A DNA stretch of 63,037 bases from Pseudomonadota bacterium (lineage in GTDB: Bacteria; Desulfobacterota; Desulfovibrionia; Desulfovibrionales; Desulfovibrionaceae). The stretch is taken from assembly GCA_023419375.1 (NCBI GenBank), contig JAEZYD010000005.1:1-63037 (forward strand). Direction: 5' to 3'. Below, one piece after another: positions 40,613-50,247 of this stretch. Each line of letters begins with the position of its first letter. Position 1 is the first letter of the stretch. A program made the translations under genes and the position numbers. A model generated the notes under the pieces. It searched no databases and was not told the origin of the DNA. It was given only the letters and a program-made list of their open reading frames with translations.

Positions 40613-41309
40613 GCTGCGTAACGTAGACACCTATTACGGCAACATTCAGGCCCTGCGCGATATTTCGCTGAATATTGAAGAAGGCGAAATTGTCACCCTG
40701 ATCGGGGCCAACGGAGCGGGCAAGTCCACCACTCTCATGACTATCTGCGGCATCAACCGCCCCAGAAAGGGCGAGATTCTCTGGTATGGCAAGCCCATAC
40801 ACCAGTTGCCCCCGCACGAAATCGTGACCTTGGGCATTTCGCAGGTGCCGGAAGGCCGCCTGATTTTCCCTGATTTGAGCGTTAGCGAAAATCTCGATCT
40901 CGGCGCATTTTTGCGGCGCGATCCGGCAGGCGTGAAGGACGACCTGGACTATGTGTTCAGCCTCTTTCCCATTTTGTCCGAGCGCCGCAAGCAGGCGGGC
41001 GGCACGCTTTCCGGCGGTGAACAGCAGATGCTTGCCATCAGCCGCGCCCTCATGGGCCGCCCCAAGCTGCTGCTGCTGGACGAGCCATCCCTTGGCCTCG
41101 CCCCCATTATCATTCAGCAGATCTTTTCCATCATCCAGAAGGTCAATTCCAACGGCACCACGGTCTTTCTGGTGGAGCAGAACGCCAACCAGGCCCTGCG
41201 CATCGCCAACCACGGCTACGTTATGGAAAATGGCCGTATAGTCATGCACGACACTGCCGCCAACCTGCTCACCAGCGAGGAAGTGCGCACTGCCTATCTG
41301 GGCATGTAG
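40605..41309 (+). CDS. livF: Branched-chain amino-acid-type ABC transporter ATPase LivF
   Basis: A 234-aa ABC ATPase: Walker A GANGAGKSTTLM, the LivF-typical VPEGRLIFPDLSVSENL, signature LSGGEQQMLAISRALM, Walker B LLLDEPSLGLAP, H-loop VEQNANQAL, and the end of family proteins (EEVRTAYLGM). It pairs with LivG to drive LivHM. A strong terminator follows. Confidence 0.95.
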   Translation: MLELRNVDTYYGNIQALRDISLNIEEGEIVTLIGANGAGKSTTLMTICGINRPRKGEILWYGKPIHQLPPHEIVTLGISQVPEGRLIFPDLSVSENLDLGAFLRRDPAGVKDDLDYVFSLFPILSERRKQAGGTLSGGEQQMLAISRALMGRPKLLLLDEPSLGLAPIIIQQIFSIIQKVNSNGTTVFLVEQNANQALRIANHGYVMENGRIVMHDTAANLLTSEEVRTAYLGM

Positions 41310-41361
41310 ACCGCACTCCCCCTAGCGGCACAAAACCTGTGCCCTTGCTGCAACTGATAGT

Positions 41362-41400
41362 AAAGCGGCGCGTTTGTCTGACAAACGCGCCGCTTTTTAT
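41362..41400 (+). terminator. livF terminator
   Basis: AAAGCGGCGCGTTTGT and ACAAACGCGCCGCTTT form a 16-bp stem followed by T5. Confidence 0.9.
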
Positions 41401-41499
41401 GTGCTGTGCAAATTTAAAGAGGAAGGCCTTGCTGCGTATATTCTCGAGCCGCAGTTCAGGGCGCGCCCTCCCCCGCCAGCACATCTTTACCACAAAAAC

Positions 41500-41534
41500 A
41501 AAGCCGCCGCCGACAGGCAGTCGGCAGCGGCTTT
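41500..41534 (-). terminator. Terminator of the rnj unit
   Basis: AAGCCGCTGCCGAC/GTCGGCGGCGGCTT (read on the minus strand, one mismatch) followed by a TTTGTTTTTG tract. It ends leftward transcription from the ribonuclease J gene. Confidence 0.8.
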
Positions 41535-41614
41535 GGAGCAGTATCGAAGCTATGTGCGGATGAGGATTACCCCTCAAGCTCCACAACAATCTGAAAGTTA
41601 TCTGTAGTTTTGCC

Positions 41615-43273
41615 CTAGACTTCACTGATGATGGGCACGACCACGGGGTCGCGCTCCAGCACGCGGCGGAAGAAACGCCGAAGAGAAGAACGGATGCCTT
41701 CCTGCAAGCGCCCAAGCTGACCGGGGCGGGCCGCTTCAATCTCGTCCAGCACCAGACACTTGGCGTCTTCCAGCAAATGGCTGTAGTGCTGTTCGAACAC
41801 AAAGCCCTTGGAGATCATCTCCGGCCCATGAAGCACGCTGCCGGTTTCGGAATCCACCACCAGCACCACAATGACCATGCCTTCATCACCCAGAATACGG
41901 CGCTCCTTGAGCACAGCATACCCCACATCGCCCACGCCCTTGCCGTCCACGAGCGTACACTCCACCGGAACGCGCTGTTCCAGACGGAAGGAATCTTTGA
42001 CCAGGGTAAGGGGCAGGCCGTCTTCCAGCAAGATCACGTTGTCCTGCTCCACGCCGCATTCAACAGCAAGGCGACCATGTTTGACCAGATGCTGGTACTC
42101 GCCGTGCACGGGCACAAACAGCGTGGGGCGCACGGCTTCAAGCATGTCGCGCAATTCTTCGCGCTGGCCGTGGCCCGAGGCATGGATGGCGTGCACGCTT
42201 TCGTACAGCACTTCCGCGCCGATGCGGTACATTTCGTTGATCAGCCGGGAGATGGCCTTGGCGTTACCGGGGATCATGCGCGAACTCATGACCACGGTAT
42301 CGCCCTTGCGGATCTCCAGCTGCCTGTGGCCGCCAAGCACCATGCGCGACAAGGCGGAGAGCGGTTCGCCCTGCGCCCCTGTCACCACCAGCACGATCTG
42401 GTCGTCCGGCAGGTCGGGTACGCCGTTGTGCGCGTTGAAAAACGAAGGCGGCAGCTTGGCAATGCCAAGATCGCGCGCCATTTCGATATTGTTCGCCAGC
42501 GACTTGCCGCTGATAACCACAGTGCGCCCATGCTCGCGCGCAAGGTCGAAAACTTCCTGAATACGCTGAATATGGCTGGAAAAGAGCGTGATGACGATGC
42601 GCCCTTCGGCCTTGGCGAATATTTTATCCAGCGAATCCTTGACCTCGCGCTCCGTGAGGGAACGCCCCTCGCGCACGATGTTGGTGGAATCCGAAAGCAA
42701 CAGCCGTGCGCCTTCCGGCCCGGCGAAGTTGCGGAAAAGATTCAGGTCGGTGCCTGTGGTGTCGAGGGGATGCGGGTCAATCTTGAAATCGCCGCTGTGC
42801 ACCACGCGGCCCACGGGCGTTTCTACGCCCAGACCAAAGCCTTCGGGAATGGAGTGACAGACGGGGAAGAAATGGAAGGTCAGGTCGCCCAGGGGCAGCA
42901 CGGTATTGATATCAACAGGGCACAGCTCCACCCAATCCAGGATCTCCCGCTCCCGGAGCTTGTGTTCCACAAGCGCCAGGGTAAAGCGCGAGCCATAGAT
43001 GCGGGTTCCCTTGATTTCAGGCACAATCCAGGGCAGGGCGCCAATGTGATCCTCATGCCCGTGCGTCAGCACAATGCCGAGCAGCTTGTCCTTGATGCCG
43101 CTGACAGCGCCAAAGTGCGGAATGACAACGTCCACGCCAAGGTGGGCGTCGTCAGGAAACATGAGGCCGCAATCGACCATCACCACGCCGCCGGAGGTTT
43201 CCCACAGCTGGCAGTTGAGGCCGATCTCTCCCAGTCCCCCGAGGGGGGTAATGTTCAAATAAGGTTCATTCAT
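41615..43273 (-). CDS. rnj: Ribonuclease J
   Basis: A 552-aa metallo-beta-lactamase/beta-CASP ribonuclease. The metal-binding core reads LTHGHEDHIGALPW; other motifs are VCHSIPEGFGLGVETP, HSGDFKIDPHP, LLLSDSTN, and the beta-CASP GHGQREELRDML and PVHGEYQHLVKH. It processes and degrades mRNA from 5' ends. I placed the start at the ATG of MNEPYLNITPLGGLGEIG (43273), the family-usual position, although no clear Shine-Dalgarno precedes it; the upstream extension to 43360 overlaps the tolC-like gene. It is 43 bases downstream of that gene and may be cotranscribed. Confidence 0.94.
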   Translation of the reverse strand: MNEPYLNITPLGGLGEIGLNCQLWETSGGVVMVDCGLMFPDDAHLGVDVVIPHFGAVSGIKDKLLGIVLTHGHEDHIGALPWIVPEIKGTRIYGSRFTLALVEHKLREREILDWVELCPVDINTVLPLGDLTFHFFPVCHSIPEGFGLGVETPVGRVVHSGDFKIDPHPLDTTGTDLNLFRNFAGPEGARLLLSDSTNIVREGRSLTEREVKDSLDKIFAKAEGRIVITLFSSHIQRIQEVFDLAREHGRTVVISGKSLANNIEMARDLGIAKLPPSFFNAHNGVPDLPDDQIVLVVTGAQGEPLSALSRMVLGGHRQLEIRKGDTVVMSSRMIPGNAKAISRLINEMYRIGAEVLYESVHAIHASGHGQREELRDMLEAVRPTLFVPVHGEYQHLVKHGRLAVECGVEQDNVILLEDGLPLTLVKDSFRLEQRVPVECTLVDGKGVGDVGYAVLKERRILGDEGMVIVVLVVDSETGSVLHGPEMISKGFVFEQHYSHLLEDAKCLVLDEIEAARPGQLGRLQEGIRSSLRRFFRRVLERDPVVVPIISEV

Positions 43274-43316
43274 TCGTAATCGCTTTTGGGCGGCGCGGCT
43301 AAGGTCGTGCCGTCGC

Positions 43317-44750
43317 TCAACGCCGCATAAGATCAGGGTGAAATTCGCCCATGGCCACATATAATTGCGCCAGAGCGGTCAGATAATCGGCTTTTGCTCC
43401 TGTTAACGTCGCCTGAGCGGTGGTGAGCTTGGACGAAGCGTCCAGCACGTCAAAGTTGGTGCCCACCTGCTCCTGATAACGGGCCAATGCCACATTGTAT
43501 GCCTCAGTAGACTGCTCCACGCCCTTTTCCGCCACGGTTATCCGTTTGGCGGCTTCCTGCACGGCAAGCAGTTTCGACTTGATGTCGTAGCCAACGCTGA
43601 GTTTCAGGTCTTCTTCGGCATAGCGCATCTTTGTGACCAGCCAGCCTGCCTCTTTGTCGGCATAATACGTGGTTCCCCACTGAAAAACGTCCCAGGTGGC
43701 GCGGGCGCCCACTTCCCAGACGGAGCTGCGTGAACCCCGGTCGCCCTTTTCCTGCAGATCAAGCGAATTGCCGTTCTGCGAAACATTGTAATAGGCTTCC
43801 ACCTGCGGATAATAGGCGCTCTGCACGGCCTGCTGCGATTTGCCCGCGATTTCTACCGAGCGCGCCGCAATATAGAGGTCGGGCCGCTGGCGGTAGGCCG
43901 CTTCAAGGCACTGTTCCAGCGAACGGGTAAAGGGCACATGGGCAAGAGCGCCGGTAAACTTGATCTTGGCCGTGGCGGGCAGCCCCAGCAGGGTATTCAG
44001 CTTGGCAAGGCTGGTGTCGCGGCTGTTTTCGACCTGAATCAGGGTATTCTCGGCCTGGCGCACGTCCACTTCTGCCTGGAGCACATCCAGCCGGGGGCGA
44101 AGCCCCACGTTAAAAAAGGCAGTGGTGATGCGCAGCTGATCCTGCAAACGGGCCAGAGCATCGCGCTGGCTGCGCACGCTTTCTTCGTAGCGCAGATAGT
44201 TCAGAAACTGGGTCTGAACATTTTCTGTCATGGAAAGTTCGGCATTGCGCACAGAGGCTTTATCGCTGTCAGCCTGAAGGGCTGCCTTCTGATAATTGGC
44301 CAGAAGCTGAAAACCCTGAAACACGGGCTGAGAAATTTCCACGGCCCAGGTATAAGTGCCGTTTTCCGCCGGTCTGCTACTGCTGGGCAAGGCGGGCGAT
44401 GTTTTTCTTTCCTGCTTGGCGGCGGAATACGTTGTGCCAAGCTTGGGGCCAAAAGCCCCGCGCGCAGATTTGCGCGCCTCTTCAGAAGACTGCCCCTGCG
44501 CCTCTTGCGAACCCAGGCTGGGATTATGTCGCAAAGCGCGGTCCACCGCATCGGGCATGGTAACTGCCCCGGAAGGCAAAGCATTGTCCTTGCCCGAAGG
44601 CAGGGCTCTTCCGCTAAAAACGGGCACGGCGGCGCTGCCAGAGGGGCGCGCGGCAACAGAAGAATCGGCAAACGCTGCGTTGCCGCCCACAGGCCCGGCA
44701 AGCGCACCAACAACAAGAAACACGAGGCCCAGTTCAGGAATGCGTTTCAT
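43317..44750 (-). CDS. TolC-family outer membrane efflux protein
   Basis: A 477-aa protein with a signal peptide (LGLVFLVVGALAGPVGGNAAFA), a ~50-residue Pro/Ser-rich segment, then two TolC repeats. The first starts AVDRALRHNPSL and the second LEQCLEAAYRQRPDL. Long helices (AVQSAYYPQVEAYYNVSQ, FDVLDASSKLTTAQATL) form the trimeric tunnel. It is the outer-membrane exit duct for efflux or type I secretion; no inner-membrane partner is next to it. The closest envelope genes are the divergent tol-pal cluster. Confidence 0.9.
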   Translation of the reverse strand: MKRIPELGLVFLVVGALAGPVGGNAAFADSSVAARPSGSAAVPVFSGRALPSGKDNALPSGAVTMPDAVDRALRHNPSLGSQEAQGQSSEEARKSARGAFGPKLGTTYSAAKQERKTSPALPSSSRPAENGTYTWAVEISQPVFQGFQLLANYQKAALQADSDKASVRNAELSMTENVQTQFLNYLRYEESVRSQRDALARLQDQLRITTAFFNVGLRPRLDVLQAEVDVRQAENTLIQVENSRDTSLAKLNTLLGLPATAKIKFTGALAHVPFTRSLEQCLEAAYRQRPDLYIAARSVEIAGKSQQAVQSAYYPQVEAYYNVSQNGNSLDLQEKGDRGSRSSVWEVGARATWDVFQWGTTYYADKEAGWLVTKMRYAEEDLKLSVGYDIKSKLLAVQEAAKRITVAEKGVEQSTEAYNVALARYQEQVGTNFDVLDASSKLTTAQATLTGAKADYLTALAQLYVAMGEFHPDLMRR

Positions 44751-45302
44751 ATATTTACAGACGGAATGGTTCCGCTACCTTTAAAAATTACTTCGACCCG
44801 GATTACATACACCGCAGAAGACGGCATTGGCAACACTTCATGGAAAAAGATAATTTTACGCAAAACGACAGAATCGACATTCTTTCAAAGACATTTTTAT
44901 TCAGTACACGCTGAATAATAACTATTTGCACATGTACTGTTTGTCGAATAAAGAACCAAAAAACGTAACTCTTGTACCCAAATATACATAAAATATGGCC
45001 AGATTCAACAATAAACAGACTTGCGACTAAACCTGAAGTTTTCATAACTTGCCGCATCTGTTCCAAACCCCGCAAAACAAGCTTGCAGTGAAACCCGTAA
45101 TTCCCTGTCTGCGAGGAGCCGCAAGGGGATTCTAAAAAATTTCTTGAAAGTTTACCTCAGTCGTAGCATGCTGCGCAGCAGAGTCCTTGCGGGATTCCGC
45201 AGCTCCGCCGTGACGGTTGGCGCATCTTTGCGTCTGCCGTGCTGGCATTTTTTGCGGCGCACTGAAACAGACCACAGTTGTTGCGCAGATATGGAGAACC
45301 TC
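44751..45302. other. Divergent promoter region between tolC-like gene and tolQ
   Basis: About 550 bases, AT-rich in its first half. Two long frames here (minus 45075-44803; the 5' extension of tolQ) lack ribosome binding sites and family features. I see no operator or terminator that stands out. Confidence 0.4.
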
Positions 45303-45998
45303 ATGGAATTCAGTTTTTTTTCGATGATCGCCCAGGCAAGCCTGGTGGCCAAGGCGGTGCTGGCGTTTCTGGTCATGATGTCCATTGGGAGCTGGGGGCT
45401 GATGATCCAGAAATTCATCGGCCTGAGCGCAGCTAACAAAAAGGCTCTCAGCGGCACGGAAAGGTTCGAGAAGGCGGCCAATCTGCGCGAAGCCGTGCAG
45501 TCCCTGGGCTCCGACCCTACTTCCCCGCTGTACTACATCGCCCATCAGGGCGTTCTTGAATTCAACCGTTCCAAAGAACTTGGCAACAGCAGTGAAGTGG
45601 TGGTCGACAACGTCCGCCGCGCGCTGCGTCAGGGTGTGGGCACGGAACTGGCCCGGCTGCAAAGCTCGCTGTCCATTCTGGCCACCTGCGCCAACACGGC
45701 CCCCTTTATCGGCCTGTTTGGCACGGTCTGGGGCATCATGAGCTCCTTCCACTCCATCGGCATGCTCAAGTCGGCCTCCCTGGCCACCGTTGCCCCCGGT
45801 ATTTCGGAAGCTCTGGTTGCCACGGCCATCGGCCTGGCAGTGGCCGTACCGGCCACCATTGGCTTCAATATCTTCATGGGCAAGCTTTCGCAGGTTGATA
45901 CGCTGCTGGTGAACTTTGCCGGCGTGTTCCTCAACCGCGTCCAGCGCGAAATCAACGCCCACCGCCCCGTGCAGCGCACGGGCGCAACGGAGATGTAG
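45303..45998 (+). CDS. tolQ: Tol-Pal system proton channel subunit TolQ
   Basis: A 231-aa inner-membrane protein with three helices: residues ~10-32 and the pair near 130-155 and 165-190, which carry TAPFIGLFGTVWGIMSSF and GISEALVATAIGLAVAVPA. These are the MotA/TolQ/ExbB signature segments. It forms the proton channel with TolR. I chose the ATG at 45303 (MEFSFFSMIAQ), which has GGAG six bases before it, over 45291 and the much longer frame to 45144. tolR follows after one base. Confidence 0.93.
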   Translation: MEFSFFSMIAQASLVAKAVLAFLVMMSIGSWGLMIQKFIGLSAANKKALSGTERFEKAANLREAVQSLGSDPTSPLYYIAHQGVLEFNRSKELGNSSEVVVDNVRRALRQGVGTELARLQSSLSILATCANTAPFIGLFGTVWGIMSSFHSIGMLKSASLATVAPGISEALVATAIGLAVAVPATIGFNIFMGKLSQVDTLLVNFAGVFLNRVQREINAHRPVQRTGATEM

Positions 45999-45999
45999 C

Positions 46000-46452
46000 A
46001 TGGGCGCTAGTGTTGGCGGCGGCAACAAGTTTGTTTCGGACATCAACGTCACGCCCTTTGTGGACGTCATGTTGGTGCTGCTGATCATCTTCATGGTGGC
46101 TACCCCCATGATGAGTCAGGGGCTGGACGTGGATCTGCCGCAGACCAAGCAGGTGGAAGTGCTTTCTACCGAGGCCGACCACATGGTGTTGACCGTGCGT
46201 AATGACGGCAAGATGTACCTTGACGAGTACCCCGTGGACACCATGGAAGACCTTGAGGGGTACTTGCAGCGTCTGGTCAAGGAAAAGAACAAGACGCTCT
46301 TTCTGCAGGCCGACAAGGCAGTGCCTTACGGCACAGTTGTGGAAGTCATGGGTCACATCAAGGCCGTGGGCATTGAAAAGCTCGGCGTTATCGCCGAACA
46401 GCCCGATGATGCCTCGCCCAAGGGCGGCAAGCCCGCACGCGCCCGAAAATAG
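46000..46452 (+). CDS. tolR: Tol-Pal system subunit TolR
   Basis: A 150-aa ExbD/TolR protein with a short cytoplasmic N-terminus, one helix (FVDVMLVLLIIFMVATPMM) with the proton-relay Asp in NVTPFVDVML, and a periplasmic domain. It starts one base after the tolQ stop. The Ala/Lys-rich C-terminal tail (SPKGGKPARARK) is a modest extension. Confidence 0.93.
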   Translation: MGASVGGGNKFVSDINVTPFVDVMLVLLIIFMVATPMMSQGLDVDLPQTKQVEVLSTEADHMVLTVRNDGKMYLDEYPVDTMEDLEGYLQRLVKEKNKTLFLQADKAVPYGTVVEVMGHIKAVGIEKLGVIAEQPDDASPKGGKPARARK

Positions 46453-46461
46453 GATTGCTCT

Positions 46462-47433
46462 ATGCGCCTGGCCTCATACGTTCTTTCATTCTGCCTGCAC
46501 GCAGCCATATTTTTGCTGATATGGTTCTGGCCCAGCAGCCCGCCCATCAAGCTGGACACGCCTCCGGTCATGATCAGTCTGGTTGAGGGCGCCACAGGCG
46601 GCAACCGTACCCCCTCGCCCATTCTCGGGCATATGGGGCAGCCCGGCGATGGCCCCCTTGCGCCTACGCCGCCCGCCCCCAAGGCGGAAGTGGCCGCGCC
46701 CGAGCGCGTTGAAGTCAAAGAGCCCAAACCTGTTCCGCCGCAGCCCAAGCAGGATGCAGCGGCTGTGAAAAAGCCCGAGCCCAAGCCCGAGCCGAAACCG
46801 CAGCCCAAGCCGGAACCCAAGGAAGAAGCTAAACCCATCGCGCAGAAAAAAGAAGACAAGCCGAAGCCCAAGGAAGAACCGCAGAAGGAAGCTCCCAAGG
46901 ATCAGAAAAAGCCGGAGCCTCCCAAGGCGGACGCCAAGAAAGACGCCAAGGAATCCAAGGACGCCAAGTCCAACGTTGATCCTGTGGCAGCGGCCTTGCA
47001 ACAGGCGCGCAAAGCCACATCCAGGGCAGATTCCGGCGACAGGGGCAATGCCGTGGAGCAGGCTCTCGCCCAGGCCCAGCGCCGCGCAGGCGGTAACAGG
47101 GGCGGCGGTGGCGGCGAAGGTGCCGGCCCCGGCGGCGGCGGCCTTGGCGATGTGTACATGGGGCAGGTCATGCTGGCAGTACGGCCCAACTGGGGCTTTA
47201 CCTCGGCCAGCCGCCTGAATCTTCGCTGCATCATCAACGTCAAGGTAGACGCCCAGGGAAAGCTGTTGCAGAATCCTGTAGTAACACACAGCTCGGGCAA
47301 CGCGCAGTTTGACGCATCCGCGGCGAGCGCCATTGTGCGCACTGCCAATAGCGGTCAGTTCCCGCCCCCGCCTTCAGCGGACTATGGCGACCTTGATCTG
47401 GTGTTTACGCTTGATGAACTCATGGGCCGCTAA
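46462..47433 (+). CDS. tolA: TolA-like energy transducer
   Basis: A 323-aa protein with the TolA/TonB plan: an N-terminal anchor helix (LASYVLSFCLHAAIFLLIWFW), a long Pro/Lys/Glu-rich periplasmic spacer (~55-175) with KPEPKPEP-type repeats, a Gly-rich GGGGGEGAGPGGGGLG hinge, and a TonB_C-type domain (~230-323: QVMLAVRPNWGF, RCIINVKVDAQGKLLQNPV). It couples TolQR energy to TolB and Pal. It is nine bases after tolR. Confidence 0.9.
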   Translation: MRLASYVLSFCLHAAIFLLIWFWPSSPPIKLDTPPVMISLVEGATGGNRTPSPILGHMGQPGDGPLAPTPPAPKAEVAAPERVEVKEPKPVPPQPKQDAAAVKKPEPKPEPKPQPKPEPKEEAKPIAQKKEDKPKPKEEPQKEAPKDQKKPEPPKADAKKDAKESKDAKSNVDPVAAALQQARKATSRADSGDRGNAVEQALAQAQRRAGGNRGGGGGEGAGPGGGGLGDVYMGQVMLAVRPNWGFTSASRLNLRCIINVKVDAQGKLLQNPVVTHSSGNAQFDASAASAIVRTANSGQFPPPPSADYGDLDLVFTLDELMGR

Positions 47434-47482
47434 GGCGGCCACCTAAACGCGCAATTGGTAACGCGCGCATTCAGGAGGATAT

Positions 47483-48670
47483 ATGCCTTCCCAACCGCGC
47501 ACGAACCTCAGCAGTCTTTGCATATGCTCAAGCCTCATCGCCGTGACGTTCTTTTACGTCACGGCGGTCGGGGCTTTTGCCGCTTCTGCCGCCAGTGCGG
47601 ATCAAAGCGCCTATGCCGGAAACATGCTGGACAAGATTATTGAAATATGGGCCCCGCCCCCGGCGCTTAAAAGCGATTTCAGGGTGCGCCTCAAGGTCAC
47701 GGTTAACGGGCGTGGGCAGGTTGAAGACTGCAAGCCCGTCAAATCATCGGGTCTGGAAGCTTTTGACAGTTCGGTATGCGGCGCAGTGCGGCAAATTGGT
47801 TCTTTTGGGACACCGCCTTACGGCGCGCCCATGGACGTGCACCTGACATTCTGGAACGGCACCCCCAAGGGCAAGCCCAAGGCGGAAACCCTCAGCTCGG
47901 AAGAAGCGTTGCGGGCCGAGGTCAAGGCCAGAAACAAGGCCGAGGCCGCGCTTGGCGACACAAGAGCTGAAGCAGCAGAAGACCGCGCCCGTGAAAGGGC
48001 CGAAGCCATCGCCAGGGCCAACGGCAAGGACGCGCCGGAAGTAAGGCCCGCGCCGGTGGCTCCTGCGCCAGCCCCCAAGGCCAGTGCCGAGAGCAAAAAA
48101 AGGGGCGCAAAGGCTCCGGCCTCGGCTCAGGCTGACAACGCACCGGCCACGCAGCTTATTGGCAGGAGCAGCCCCACCGCAGCAGAACAGGCCGCCCCTG
48201 CGGCAAAAGAAAAGCCAGCCAGACAGGTGGACAATCTGCCCACCTACGGCGACCCGGACATGGCGGCCACATCATCTGCCGCGCCAGCTCAGGCCCAGGC
48301 AAAAACAGATGCAGCCCCCGCTCCCTCGGGTCGCGCTGCGGTAGCCGCGCCGGGGCCAACTGCATCTGGCGCAACGGCATCTGGCGCATCTGGCGTTGAT
48401 CGTGTAAAATATCGGCGTGACGCGACACGGCAGATTCGCGATGTCATCCTGATCCCTGCCGAAACAGAGCCGGGCGAATACCAGACACGCCTGAGGCTTA
48501 CGATTTCCCCTCAGGGAGAAATCACAGATTTCAAGGTAATATCGCCCACGGGCGACAAGCTTCTTGACAAATATGTGCAGCGAGGCATACGCCGAGCAGG
48601 CAGCTTGCCCCCTCCGCCCGCCGAACTTGGGGGAACGCTGGACATCACCCTTACACTGGTGCGCCGCTGA
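47483..48670 (+). CDS. Periplasmic protein with two TonB_C/TolA-C-like domains
   Basis: A 395-aa protein between tolA and tolB, with AGGAGG before its ATG. A hydrophobic N-terminus (SLIAVTFFYVTAVGAFAASA) looks like a signal peptide. Residues ~45-122 and ~305-395 are two related TonB_C-like domains (RVRLKVTVNGRGQVEDCKPVKSSGLEAFD; TRLRLTISPQGEITDFKVIS). Between them is ~180 residues of Ala/Pro/Lys/Glu-rich linker. The first domain has a Cys pair (EDCKP, SSVCGA) that could form a disulfide. Without a clear retained anchor it may be a soluble bridge between TolA and the outer membrane partners. No family name is known to me. Confidence 0.8.
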   Translation: MPSQPRTNLSSLCICSSLIAVTFFYVTAVGAFAASAASADQSAYAGNMLDKIIEIWAPPPALKSDFRVRLKVTVNGRGQVEDCKPVKSSGLEAFDSSVCGAVRQIGSFGTPPYGAPMDVHLTFWNGTPKGKPKAETLSSEEALRAEVKARNKAEAALGDTRAEAAEDRARERAEAIARANGKDAPEVRPAPVAPAPAPKASAESKKRGAKAPASAQADNAPATQLIGRSSPTAAEQAAPAAKEKPARQVDNLPTYGDPDMAATSSAAPAQAQAKTDAAPAPSGRAAVAAPGPTASGATASGASGVDRVKYRRDATRQIRDVILIPAETEPGEYQTRLRLTISPQGEITDFKVISPTGDKLLDKYVQRGIRRAGSLPPPPAELGGTLDITLTLVRR

Positions 48671-48702
48671 GGCGTGCTGCTTGAACAAGGAATACTGACG
48701 CC

Positions 48703-50016
48703 ATGAAAAAACAGCTTCTTCTCCTGACCCTGGGGTTCTGGCTGGCTCTCGGAAGCGGGGCGCAGGCCGCCATGCGCGTGGACATTTACGGTCCGGGGCA
48801 AAACATTGTTAACCTTGCCCTGGCGGCCCCCATCAAGGGCCCCTCTGCTGAAGCGAACAGCATGGGCACCGACCTGCAAAAAATCGTGCAGGAAAACCTG
48901 AGCTTTTTGCCCTTTATGCGCCTTACCGATCCCAGAGCAGTGCTTGGCGGCGTTGTTCTGCCCGGGTATGAGCCGCCGTCCCTCGATTTCAAGCGCTTCC
49001 AGCTTGCCGGGTCGGACATTGTGGTAACGACCTACTGGCCCGAGGGCGACAGCGGCACCCGGCCCGTGCAGATCCGCGCTTTTGAAACCAACACTGGCGG
49101 ACGGCTTTTCGGCAAGGAGTACCCCAAGGTTACTTCCAAAGACCTGCCCGAAGTGGCTGACCGTTTCTGCGCCGACCTGCTTGAAGCCCTTACGGGCAAT
49201 GGCGCCTTCTTCCGCTCCACGCTTGCCTTTGTAAAAAAGACGGGCAAGATGAGCGCCAACGTGTGGCTGGTCAAGCCCACCGGGCGCGACCTGCGGCAGA
49301 TCACCAACATGCCCGGCGAATCCATGTCGCCCGCATGGTCGCCTGATGGCCGCTTTGTGGTCTTTACCCACATTGACGAAAAATCCCATGCCCTCGGCGT
49401 GTGGGACCGCTCCAGCGGCAAAGTGCAGCGTATCCGCTTTCCCGGCAACGTGGTTATCGGCCCTGCCTTCATGCCTGACAACAAGGTTGCCGTGGCGCTT
49501 TCCAACGGCAAGTACCCTGTTATCTTCCAGCTGAACCACGTTTTCCAGAAAGAACGCGTGCTTGAGCAAAACGACTCCATCAACGTTTCGCCCACATTTG
49601 ACAGCACGGGCACCAAGATGGCATTTACCTCTTCGCGCCTTGGCGGCCCGCAGATTTTCCTTAAGGATCTGAGCAGCGGATCGGTCACGCGCGTGAGCAA
49701 AAACGGCACGTATAACACTGAGGCCAATCTGTCGCCTGACGGAACCCTGGTGGTATACAGCCGCATGACCGATTATGGTCACCGTATTTTTGTGCAAGAT
49801 ATGCTTACCGGCATGGAACGTCAGGTTACTTTCGGCCCCGGCAGCGATGAACAGCCCGCTTTCTGCGCCGACAGTTACTTTATTGCGTTCTCGTCCACGC
49901 GCAACGGTCACGGCATCTACCTGACCACCCGCCACGGCGGTGATGCGAAGCAGGTACCCACCGGCGGTGGTTCCGTGTACTTCCCGCGCTGGGGCATGCC
50001 CGGTCAGCAAAAATAG
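48703..50016 (+). CDS. tolB: Tol-Pal system beta-propeller protein TolB
   Basis: A 437-aa periplasmic protein. The signal peptide (LLLLTLGFWLALGSGAQA) is followed by the TolB N-terminal domain (RVDIYGPGQNIVNLALAAP) and a six-bladed propeller with repeats such as PGESMSPAWSPDGRFVVFTH and NTEANLSPDGTLVVYSRM. It links TolA with Pal at the outer membrane. It starts 32 bases after the double-TonB_C gene. Confidence 0.95.
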   Translation: MKKQLLLLTLGFWLALGSGAQAAMRVDIYGPGQNIVNLALAAPIKGPSAEANSMGTDLQKIVQENLSFLPFMRLTDPRAVLGGVVLPGYEPPSLDFKRFQLAGSDIVVTTYWPEGDSGTRPVQIRAFETNTGGRLFGKEYPKVTSKDLPEVADRFCADLLEALTGNGAFFRSTLAFVKKTGKMSANVWLVKPTGRDLRQITNMPGESMSPAWSPDGRFVVFTHIDEKSHALGVWDRSSGKVQRIRFPGNVVIGPAFMPDNKVAVALSNGKYPVIFQLNHVFQKERVLEQNDSINVSPTFDSTGTKMAFTSSRLGGPQIFLKDLSSGSVTRVSKNGTYNTEANLSPDGTLVVYSRMTDYGHRIFVQDMLTGMERQVTFGPGSDEQPAFCADSYFIAFSSTRNGHGIYLTTRHGGDAKQVPTGGGSVYFPRWGMPGQQK

Positions 50017-50131
50017 CTAGAAATTAACAGATAGGCCTCTTACCCGCATTTTTACTCGATTTTACGACCCTCACGGGACAAAATGGGTAAAAAATATTTT
50101 ACGAAAGTGCGTCGAAACCCCCTTCCACGCC

Positions 50132-50159
50132 TTGACAAAAATTGCGGGCCAGATACCAT
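50132..50159 (+). promoter_or_regulatory. Promoter upstream of pal
   Basis: TTGACA (50132-50137), 16-nt spacer, TACCAT (50154-50159). It would give pal its own transcript besides readthrough from tolB. Confidence 0.6.
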
Positions 50160-50247
50160 CTGTTATGCGAGGACGAAACGGCCTCGCGTGTGCAGAAAGG
50201 AAAGGTATCAATTTTTTTGGAGAATGAGCTGTTCAGGAGGACACACA

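Noticed and set aside
44803..45075. 90-codon minus-strand frame upstream of the tolC-like gene
   Set aside because: No ribosome binding site; it is simply AT-rich intergenic DNA that happens to be open.
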